Assembly (NCBI GenBank): GCA_016866735.1
Contig: VGLL01000020.1
Coordinates: 1-12,501, forward strand
Origin: Candidatus Shapirobacteria bacterium
GTDB lineage: Bacteria > Patescibacteriota > Microgenomatia > VGLL01
Length of the DNA: 12,501 bases
Direction: 5' to 3'
Shown here: positions 7,094 through 11,852 of the stretch, one piece after another
Layout: each line of letters starts with the position of its first letter
Numbering within the stretch: the first letter of the stretch is position 1
Program-made: the position numbers and the translations under genes
Notes under the pieces: generated by a model
Databases searched by the model: none
What the model was told of the DNA's origin: nothing
What the model saw: the letters and a program-made list of their open reading frames with translations, nothing else

Positions 7094-7827
7094 TCGCGTT
7101 GTTTAATAATTAAGCTGTCGCTGTATTTTCTTTTCCTTCTCGTAATTCTACCACGGTCCGGCTTGCCCCAGGGAGTCACCGGTGAAGGCATGCCCACCCC
7201 TGTTCTCCCCTCGCCTCCGCCGTGGGGATGGGAATGGGGGTTTTGGGCGGTACCCCTGACTTCCGGTTTTTTCCCTTTCCTTCTCGCTCTTCCCGCGGTG
7301 CCTATAACCTCAAGCTTGTGCTCGAGCTGGCCGACCTGGCCGATCGTCGCCCAGCAATTTTCGGAAATCATTCTCACTTCTCCCGACGGCAATTTGACCG
7401 TGGCCCGGCCGCCCTCGCGGGAGATAATAAAGGCGGCCGCGCCGGCCGAACGGACAATCTCTCCTCCCTTCCCCGGCCGAAGCTCCAGATTATGGATGGC
7501 CGTGCCGATAGGAATCTGGGAAAGTTTTAGAGCATTGCCGGTTTTGACTTTGGCCGCCGGGCCGGCCAAGATTTCGTCCCCGACTTTCAGGCCATCAGGC
7601 GCCAAAATGTAGCGTTTATCGCCATCGGCATAAAAAATAAGAGCAATTTTAGCGCTGCGGTTAGGATCATACTCGAGAGAAGCCACTTTTCCCGGTATAT
7701 CAATTTTATTTCTCTTAAAGTCGATTTCGCGCAAGAATCGCTTTGCTTCGCCGCCCTGGTGGCGCACCGCTAACCGCCCGGCCGAATCCCGACCGCCATG
7801 TTTTTTAATAATGCTTTTTAAGCTCAT
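7090..7827 (-). CDS. rplB: 50S ribosomal protein L2, N-terminally short
   Basis: L2 is needed for subunit association and peptidyl-transferase activity. The core is unmistakable: DFKRNK, LEYDPNRSAKIALI, RYILAPDGL, PGKGG, and the C-terminal NPHSHPHGGGEGRTG with His200 at the place of the important E. coli His229. Length is 245 residues against about 275 in most bacteria. The deficit is at the N-terminus: it starts at MSLKSIIKKHGGRD, missing roughly 30 residues equivalent to the KCKPTSPGRR region. An in-frame TGA seven codons upstream of the ATG rules out extension in this frame. A GGAGG lies nine bases upstream of the ATG, which overlaps the rplW stop by 4 nt. Confidence 0.97.
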   Translation of the reverse strand: MSLKSIIKKHGGRDSAGRLAVRHQGGEAKRFLREIDFKRNKIDIPGKVASLEYDPNRSAKIALIFYADGDKRYILAPDGLKVGDEILAGPAAKVKTGNALKLSQIPIGTAIHNLELRPGKGGEIVRSAGAAAFIISREGGRATVKLPSGEVRMISENCWATIGQVGQLEHKLEVIGTAGRARRKGKKPEVRGTAQNPHSHPHGGGEGRTGVGMPSPVTPWGKPDRGRITRRKRKYSDSLIIKQRE

Positions 7828-8126
7828 GCTGATTTTCCTCCGGTTTCAAAATACTCAATTTTTTGCTCTGGCGCCAGTTTCACGATTGCCTTTTTGCGGT
7901 CGGGGGTAGTGATACTTAATCTTTTCTTGCCTACTCGTCTCTTTTTCCCCGACAGATTGACGGTTTTTACCCCCAAGACCTTGACGTCGAAGAAGTCTTC
8001 AACGGCCTTTTTTATTTCTTCCTTTTTGGCCCTCGGCTCGACCCAAAAAGTATATTCGGAAAAGGCGGTCCGGTTAAGCGACTTCTCGCTGACCAATGGT
8101 TTTTTAATTACATCTTTTAGGTCCAT
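7824..8126 (-). CDS. rplW: 50S ribosomal protein L23
   Basis: L23 is at the exit-tunnel opening and is the main dock for trigger factor and SRP. The 100-residue product begins MDLKDVIKKPLVSEKSLNRT (family xxxxVIxxPxxTEKS), continues with YTFWVEPRAKKEEIKKAVE (FxVxxxATKxEIKxAVE) and FDVKVLGVKTVNLSGKKRR (FxVKVxxVNTxxxxGKxKR). It starts 2 nt after the rplD stop, without an evident Shine-Dalgarno, so it probably depends on coupling. Confidence 0.98.
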   Translation of the reverse strand: MDLKDVIKKPLVSEKSLNRTAFSEYTFWVEPRAKKEEIKKAVEDFFDVKVLGVKTVNLSGKKRRVGKKRLSITTPDRKKAIVKLAPEQKIEYFETGGKSA

Positions 8127-8128
8127 GG

Positions 8129-8752
8129 TTAACTTTTTTTTAAGCCTAAAATCGCCTCTTTGCTAAAAATTATTCTTTGTGAATTTAAAACCTGGTAGCA
8201 GTTTAGTGTATTAAAGTAGGCAATTTTTACTTCCGGAAGATTGCGGCCGGCCAAAACGAGAGCCGCGATTTTTTTCGAAGGCACAAGCAACATCTTTTTA
8301 TCCCTAAGAGAAAGTGATTTTAAAAATTGAGCCAGGTCTTTGGTCTTGGGGCCTATTTTTTCCAGGCCATCAACGACAAGAATTTTCCCTTCGCTCAATT
8401 TATCAGAAAGGGCGCCGTAAAGCGCCTGTTTTCTCATTTTTTGGGGCATTACTGATCTTTTTAAAAATCCCCGCGGGCCATGGGCAATGCCTCCGCCGAC
8501 AAAAATGGGGGCGTATTGGTCGCCGTGGCGGGCGCGGCCGGTGCCTTTCTCGCGCCAGATTTTTCTTCCTGAACCGGCTACCTCTGCCCTGGTTTTTGTT
8601 TTTGGCCGGGCCAGTTTTTGATTGGCTAAATAAACGCGCGCCGCCTGGGCCAAAAGCGAGGGCTTGGCCTTCACGCCAAAAACCGCCTCGGGCATGGCAA
8701 TCCTTTCTTTTTTCTTTTTCTCCCTGGTGCTAGTAACTTCGATCGTTTTCAT
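8129..8752 (-). CDS. rplD: 50S ribosomal protein L4
   Basis: L4 has a globular domain on the subunit surface and a long loop reaching the exit-tunnel constriction; in E. coli it also represses its own S10 operon by transcription attenuation and translation control. The 207-residue product contains the tunnel-loop region TRAEVAGSGRKIWREKGTGRARHGDQYAPIFVGGGIAHGP (here split: TRAEVAGSGRKIWREKGTGR, then ARHGDQYAPIFVGGGIAHGP), matching the family's RGxVxGGGxKPxxQKGTGRARxGSxRSPxWxGGGVxFGP. The start overlaps rplC by 4 nt. Given the attenuator-like leader upstream of rplC, autogenous control by L4 is a possibility, not shown. Confidence 0.98.
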   Translation of the reverse strand: MKTIEVTSTREKKKKERIAMPEAVFGVKAKPSLLAQAARVYLANQKLARPKTKTRAEVAGSGRKIWREKGTGRARHGDQYAPIFVGGGIAHGPRGFLKRSVMPQKMRKQALYGALSDKLSEGKILVVDGLEKIGPKTKDLAQFLKSLSLRDKKMLLVPSKKIAALVLAGRNLPEVKIAYFNTLNCYQVLNSQRIIFSKEAILGLKKS

Positions 8753-9390
8753 AATTTCCCCTCGCTCCTTTTTATCATCACTAGCCTGCCGGTCACTCCG
8801 GGAATAGCGCCCTTAACTTCTAAAATATTTTTCTCCGCATCCAGGCCAACGACTTCTAAATGCCGGACTGTCACTTTCACCGTACCCATTCTTCCGCCCA
8901 TTTTTTTTCCCTTATAGACGCGGCCGGGGGTGGTGGTTGAACCGATTGATCCCGGCGCTCTTTCGCGATCGGACTGGCCGTGCGTTTTGGGGCCCCCGGC
9001 AAAGCTCCATCTCTTGACTACGCCGGCAAAGCCCTTACCTTTGGAAATGCCGCTTACGTCAACGATATCGCCCACTTCCAAAACATCGCCTGCCTTAACC
9101 AGGTCTCCCGCCTTAACTGTAACCTCGCCGTCAAATCCCACTTCGCGCAAAAAGGCGGGTCTTTCTTTTAGCCCCGCCTTTTGGAAAAGTCCTAATTCTG
9201 GTTTTTTAATCCTCTTCTCTTTCCTCTCCCCAAAACCGAGTACGAGCGCCGTATAGCCATCCTTTGGGGCAGTTCTCATTGCCACCACCGGACAAGGACC
9301 AGCCTGGATCCGCGTTACCGGAATCCGTCGGCCATCCTCCAAAAATTTTTGACCCATTTCCAGTTTTTTGCCTAAAATCGCATTAATCAT
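8749..9390 (-). CDS. rplC: 50S ribosomal protein L3 (first gene of the operon here)
   Basis: L3 is one of the first proteins to bind 23S rRNA and reaches toward the peptidyl-transferase centre. The 213-residue product starts MINAILGKKLEMGQKFLEDG (family MxGxLGxKxGMTxIFxEDG), then VDVSGISKGKGFAGVVKRW (VDVxGxSKGKGFxGxxKRx) and GSIGSTTTPGRVYKGKKMGG (GSIGxxxxPGRVxKGKKMxG). The residue equivalent to the methylated Gln150 of E. coli lies in the altered TTTP stretch. No clear Shine-Dalgarno precedes the ATG at 9390. A five-codon ORF (ATG at 9400) overlaps the start. The first start-side neighbour is a promoter, not rpsJ. Confidence 0.98.
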   Translation of the reverse strand: MINAILGKKLEMGQKFLEDGRRIPVTRIQAGPCPVVAMRTAPKDGYTALVLGFGERKEKRIKKPELGLFQKAGLKERPAFLREVGFDGEVTVKAGDLVKAGDVLEVGDIVDVSGISKGKGFAGVVKRWSFAGGPKTHGQSDRERAPGSIGSTTTPGRVYKGKKMGGRMGTVKVTVRHLEVVGLDAEKNILEVKGAIPGVTGRLVMIKRSEGKL

Positions 9391-9499
9391 TTTTTGCCAT
9401 CAAAAAAGGTGCCGCCGGCACCCCTAACTTTAGACCGTTCGTGCCAATCCGTAAGATTTACTTTCCGGCTAAAATCACCTCCATTTCAAGTTGAGGATA
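9391..9499 (-). promoter_or_regulatory. 5' leader of the ribosomal-protein operon
   Basis: Between the predicted start site (about 9493) and rplC lies about 100 nt of untranslated leader. Reading the minus strand it holds: an 8-codon ORF MEVILAGK (9484-9458) that begins almost at the 5' end; within it GGAGGTGAT (9482-9474), complementary over nine bases to the usual 3' end of bacterial 16S rRNA but with no start codon at a proper distance; a GGCAC at 9445-9441; and the hairpin plus U-tract just before rplC. The leader's role is inferred; no known r-protein leader family was recognised. Confidence 0.6.
9402..9422 (-). terminator. Terminator-like hairpin (candidate attenuator) before rplC
   Basis: On the minus strand GGTGCC-GGC-GGCACC (9422-9408) forms a six-base-pair GC-rich stem, extendable by two G-U and one A-U pair, and is followed directly by TTTTTT (9407-9402). 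This is an intrinsic-terminator shape, 12 nt before the rplC ATG and downstream of the operon promoter. No gene on this strand precedes it in the leader, so attenuation of the operon is the natural reading. Confidence 0.6.
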
Positions 9500-9528
9500 A
9501 TTATAGAGGAGAGTCCTCCATTTTGCAA
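9500..9528 (-). promoter_or_regulatory. Sigma70-type promoter of the ribosomal-protein operon
   Basis: The minus strand has TTGCAA (9528-9523), a 17-nt spacer, and a perfect TATAAT (9505-9500). Start of transcription would be near 9493. The spacer contains an inverted repeat GAGGA-CTC-TCCTC (9518-9506) that abuts the -10 box and could be an operator or chance. Spacing and position upstream of rplC make this the most likely operon promoter. Confidence 0.75.
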
Positions 9529-9677
9529 CAGGCAAAAAAAGAGGCTAAAAGGGAAACGAAAATCTCTTGCCTTGCGGTCGATCTATTTAAAGAAGGCTGA
9601 GAAAAAGCCGAAAAGGAGAGATCAAACCCACGCTACAACAGCAAAAAAATTCCCTCTATTACGCCCTATCAGAGAAA

Positions 9678-10016
9678 GTGATAACAAACGCTATTGGTGT
9701 TTTATTTTTCGCTGTGGCCCTGGCTTTATACCAAGCACTCTGGTTTCTTTTGCTGGACAATGGCCAGGCATTACCGGCAAAACCTTTCCCCCTCCCACAC
9801 TCGCTGTTGGCACTTTCGACCTATGCGAAAATCCAGGCATATCCGGTTCAATGTCCTCCATTGGTCCACTTATTACTGCATCAAGTTTTTCAAATGGCAT
9901 TTTTCTACCTCGTCACCTCCTCCCTTACTTTAAAAAATAGCCAAGTAAAATTCTTTCTCTTGGCTACAATACCTATAGTATATAGCTTGTTTTTTGAAAA
10001 AGCAAGGCCGAGTTAA
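9678..10016 (+). CDS. Doubtful small membrane protein ORF
   Basis: This plus-strand frame, from a GTG, encodes 112 residues with three hydrophobic stretches (about residues 5-26, 65-85 and 93-106 of the product), which would suit a small integral membrane protein. The frame stays open upstream to 9591, but no ATG, GTG or TTG with a good Shine-Dalgarno is present there; a GGAG at 9614-9618 has no usable start after it. The TAA overlaps the stop of the convergent gene at 10013. I recognise no family. The other two plus frames are also open over about 9694-9933, so the choice of frame is uncertain and the stretch could be a decayed gene. Confidence 0.3.
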   Translation: MITNAIGVLFFAVALALYQALWFLLLDNGQALPAKPFPLPHSLLALSTYAKIQAYPVQCPPLVHLLLHQVFQMAFFYLVTSSLTLKNSQVKFFLLATIPIVYSLFFEKARPS

Positions 10017-10654
10017 AACTGGAGAAAGTATTGGATCTTGGCGCTGGTGCGCAGCGAATCGACCCAGGAACTTGCTTTTTCGCCTATCTTTTGCCGCGCC
10101 AATTGCTCTCTAGCCGCCGCGCTGGCTTCTTCCGCCCCCATGTCTTTCGGAAAAGCACTCTTATTTTGGTCAATATAACTTTTAATTTCCTGGTCAGTCA
10201 CGCTGATATCCTTACCCAAGATTTTTTCGATGGTATTTTGGATTCTAAATTGCTCCTTCAGGCCTTCTCTCGTCATCCCCTGCATTTGCAAGAGCTGGTC
10301 CAGATCCTCGCCTTGCGCTTTTAGGTTATCGGCCAATTGGCTAAGCGATTTTTCTACCTCTTCGTCGGTGACCGTGATTTTTTGCTTTTTTGCTTCCTGT
10401 AAAATCAAGCTTTTGGTAACCAGCGAATTAAGGGTGCTTTTTCCTCCCTGCTTTTCCAGCTCTCGAATAAGAGAAAGGCGGGTAATCGGCTGGCCGTTAA
10501 CCATGGCAACAATAAATAGGCTTCGGAAAAAATACAAAAGGCCGGCAAGAACAACCACCAGTGCCAAAAAAACAGTTCTCCGGGGAATTCTTCCCACTTT
10601 GTCCTTAAAACCGCCAGTTAATCTCCCGGGGCTTGAGTTCAGTTTCTTTCTCAT
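10013..10654 (-). CDS. Membrane-anchored SurA-N-like chaperone, no rotamase domain
   Basis: The 213-residue product has a basic N-terminus, one transmembrane segment at about residues 27-50 (TVFLALVVVLAGLLYFFRSL) and an extracytoplasmic helical domain beginning VNGQPITRLSLIRELEKQGG. That start, followed by LNSLVTKSLILQEAKKQKIT, VTDEEVEKSL and ISVTDQEIKSYIDQNKSAFP, is the pattern of SurA/PrsA N-terminal chaperone domains. The parvulin rotamase domain normally inserted after the VTDxEI(K)xYY helix is absent; a final helix (AAREQLARQKIGEKASSWVD) closes the fold. It is therefore probably a foldase-like chaperone or assembly factor without prolyl isomerase activity. A promoter lies just upstream; it is convergent with the plus-strand ORF. 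Confidence 0.85.
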   Translation of the reverse strand: MRKKLNSSPGRLTGGFKDKVGRIPRRTVFLALVVVLAGLLYFFRSLFIVAMVNGQPITRLSLIRELEKQGGKSTLNSLVTKSLILQEAKKQKITVTDEEVEKSLSQLADNLKAQGEDLDQLLQMQGMTREGLKEQFRIQNTIEKILGKDISVTDQEIKSYIDQNKSAFPKDMGAEEASAAAREQLARQKIGEKASSWVDSLRTSAKIQYFLQF

Positions 10655-10678
10655 CTTTTTTATTATACTCCTTTTTTT

Positions 10679-10707
10679 ATTTTAATTCACCTTAAAGATT
10701 TTGCCAA
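10679..10707 (-). promoter_or_regulatory. Promoter for the SurA-N-like gene
   Basis: Minus strand: TTGGCA (10707-10702), 17-nt spacer, TAAAAT (10684-10679). An AGGAG (10672-10668) follows, 13 nt from the ATG at 10654, which is longer than the ideal spacing. A second TATAAT-like hexamer at 10667-10662 lacks a matching -35 element. Confidence 0.55.
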
Positions 10708-10826
10708 TAAGATAACCGACGAAGGCGGCCCCCCGGCCCAATTAATAAAATCTGTAGGCCGCTTTTCTCCCACGAACCCACATAAGTTTTGGCTTCAGAA
10801 GCGCCGATTTAAAAAAGCGCTATGCC

Positions 10827-10851
10827 AAAAGAAGGATGACATCTCTCATCC
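10827..10851 (-). terminator. Intrinsic terminator of the two-gene unit
   Basis: Minus strand: GGATGA-GAGATG-TCATCC (10851-10834), a six-base-pair stem with a six-base loop, followed by TTCTTTT (10833-10827). It lies about 115 nt after the stop of the 82-residue gene and upstream of the next promoter on the same strand. Confidence 0.5.
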
Positions 10852-10928
10852 AGCTAACTTTAGTGTGTCTCTCAACGTAAAATGGCGCCTTAATTATCTT
10901 TTGCATGGAGGAATTCTTAGCTTCTTCG

Positions 10929-10942
10929 ATTATTCGAATAAT
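10929..10942. repeat. 14-bp perfect palindrome
   Basis: ATTATTCGAATAAT is its own reverse complement. It lies 22 bp past the stop of the 82-residue gene. Without a U-tract it does not look like a terminator; it might be a regulator site or chance in AT-rich DNA. Confidence 0.5.
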
Positions 10943-10964
10943 TGGTATAAAACGAGCGTGCAAG

Positions 10965-11213
10965 CTACTTAAGCAAATGATACTGGTCTAAAATTTTTTC
11001 TGCCCAAAAAAGACAATCTTTTTGCGTCTTTAAATATTGATCGCCAGAAGAGAGGAGACCTTTGATCTCGGGGCTAATTTCCCCTGGTAGATATCTTCTG
11101 GCTTTCTGCAAAAACTCTAAACCGACCTCTTTTGACCCTCGCGCCAAATACAAAGCCGCTCGATAGAGATTAACAACAGCATCTGATTTTAGGCTGTTTT
11201 TATCTAGCGCCAT
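10965..11213 (-). CDS. Hypothetical 82-residue helical protein
   Basis: I recognise no family. The product is soluble, has no signal peptide or membrane segment, and is predicted by eye to be all-helical: SDAVVNLYRAALYLARGSKE, then VGLEFLQKARRYLPGEIS, then PEIKGLLSSGDQYLKTQKDC and LFWAEKILDQYHLLK. The pattern AALYLARGSxExGLEFLQKAR recalls tetratricopeptide or HEPN-like helical pairs, but that is only an impression. Its ATG lies within the last codons of the DUF5674-like gene (10-nt overlap), so the two are almost certainly co-translated and may act together. Confidence 0.75.
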   Translation of the reverse strand: MALDKNSLKSDAVVNLYRAALYLARGSKEVGLEFLQKARRYLPGEISPEIKGLLSSGDQYLKTQKDCLFWAEKILDQYHLLK

Positions 11214-11542
11214 AACTGCTGAAAATATTTTTTGACAATACTAATGAACTTTTCTCTTCTCGCCTGGTCAAGAATTTCTAAGTTGTCGTTATCCAGCCTA
11301 GGACGAAGATTCAAAACCGCGCTAGTGTCGATCTGTTTATCGCTAAGGTTTATTCCGCCGCCCCAAATATCGTCTTGCCGGCTTCCTTTTTCAAGCAATA
11401 GTTTTTCTGCGTCGGCATGGAGCTCGCTTCCGGCAACCACCCACTCATTTTCCGAATCAACCGTTAACTTGAAGTAGTTACCATATTGCCGTTTTAAAGA
11501 GACGATCTCTTGTGGTGTTAAGATCCTATCAATAAATTCCAT
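11204..11542 (-). CDS. DUF5674-like protein
   Basis: The 112-residue product resembles the DUF5674 family, small proteins of unknown function frequent in candidate-phyla genomes. The family-like motifs are VVAGSELHADAEKLLLEKGS (residues 36-54), SRQDDIWGGGI (54-64) and LNLRPRLDN (78-86); the conserved Glu-Leu-His-Ala-Asp-Ala-Glu and Gln-Asp-Asp-x-Trp-Gly residues could form a polar or metal site, but no activity is known to me. The family name is recalled from motif memory, not from a search. There is no clear promoter or strong Shine-Dalgarno upstream. It overlaps the 82-residue gene by 10 nt, forming a two-gene unit. Confidence 0.75.
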   Translation of the reverse strand: MEFIDRILTPQEIVSLKRQYGNYFKLTVDSENEWVVAGSELHADAEKLLLEKGSRQDDIWGGGINLSDKQIDTSAVLNLRPRLDNDNLEILDQARREKFISIVKKYFQQLWR

Positions 11543-11730
11543 TGCCTACATTTTACCATGAATTCTATCTAGCAGTCGGAAACCCCCACACCAAATTACT
11601 GTAAACTATTCTGAATTCGCTTTTTAAGCTGCGTAAAGGCCCTACTTCTTAACTTCAAATTAGAACATAGTTAAATATCGTGTGGAAACGTGCTCAATTT
11701 TCGCCATCTATTTTATTTTATCGCCAGGAC

Positions 11731-11749
11731 AAGCCCCTTCGGGGCTTTT
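11731..11749 (+). terminator. Stable GC-rich hairpin with short U-tract
   Basis: AAGCCCC-TTC-GGGGCTT (11731-11747) is a perfect seven-base-pair stem followed by TT, giving a four-U run at 11746-11749. It would terminate plus-strand transcription, yet no plus-strand gene lies upstream. Its left side, CAGGACAAGCCCCTTCG, resembles the core of the repeat at the right end of the window, so it may be a degraded repeat copy. Confidence 0.45.
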
Positions 11750-11754
11750 CGGGG

Positions 11755-11782
11755 TTGACAATGTGGCACAAAATGGTATATT
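11755..11782 (+). promoter_or_regulatory. Near-consensus sigma70-type promoter
   Basis: Plus strand: perfect TTGACA (11755-11760), 16-nt spacer, TATATT (11777-11782). Expected start of transcription is near 11789. It points toward the 3' end of the NYN gene on the opposite strand, with a terminator-like hairpin in between. Confidence 0.65.
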
Positions 11783-11788
11783 CTCTCT

Positions 11789-11852
11789 ATAGAATCACCA
11801 GGAAGGGGTATTTCTGGAGGTTTCGTCCTCCAGCAGTACCCTTTCATTTTTT
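11789..11852 (+). ncRNA. Candidate short non-coding RNA, about 64 nt
   Basis: If the promoter at 11755-11782 is used, the transcript would begin near 11789 with about 14 unpaired bases and then be almost wholly the terminator hairpin. No start codon follows at a usable distance from the GGAGG at 11816-11820, so coding is unlikely. The 3' end would overlap the 3' end of the NYN mRNA by about nine bases. No known RNA family (SRP, 6S, tmRNA, RNase P) was recognised. It might also be an attenuated antisense transcript. Confidence 0.35.
11803..11852 (+). terminator. Strong two-part hairpin with U-tract
   Basis: Lower stem AAGGG(G)TA / TACCCTT (11803-11810 with 11837-11843, one bulged G), internal loop TTT/CAG, upper stem CTGGAGG / CCTCCAG (11814-11820 with 11827-11833), loop TTTCGT, then TC and ATTTTTT (11846-11852). 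The U-tract is on the plus strand; the reverse strand has no U-tract, so it does not serve the minus-strand NYN gene well. Confidence 0.6.

Larger units (their letters stand above)
10655..10964. other. 310-bp intergenic region
   Basis: No convincing gene is seen. On the minus strand the right part holds the 3' end of the upstream gene pair with a 14-bp palindrome (10929-10942) and a terminator hairpin (10827-10851); the left part holds the promoter at 10679-10707. A GCGGCC at 10725-10730 and GGCCGC at 10757-10762 could pair across a long loop. The minus strand also encodes LGRGAAFVGYLIGKIFKVN before a TAA, without a start, perhaps the tail of a lost gene. No tRNA was recognised. Confidence 0.6.
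11543..11843. other. 301-bp intergenic region with a promoter-terminator cassette
   Basis: The left part (11543-11730) shows no gene or RNA that I can support. The right part holds, all on the plus strand, a stable hairpin (11731-11749), a near-consensus promoter (11755-11782) and a second strong hairpin with U-tract (11803-11852). No protein-coding plus-strand gene follows; the next gene, at 11844, is on the opposite strand. Confidence 0.7.

Noticed and set aside
9595..9609. GGCT...AGCC hairpin as a terminator
   Set aside because: Only four base pairs and a poor U-tract on either strand.
9691..9900. Minus-strand ORF of 69 codons as a possible S10 or leader gene
   Set aside because: The translation shows no S10 motif, no hydrophobic core and no promoter or Shine-Dalgarno, and lies upstream of the predicted operon promoter.
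10655..10964. tRNA or other structured RNA gene in the intergenic region
   Set aside because: No T-loop consensus or cloverleaf could be found on either strand.
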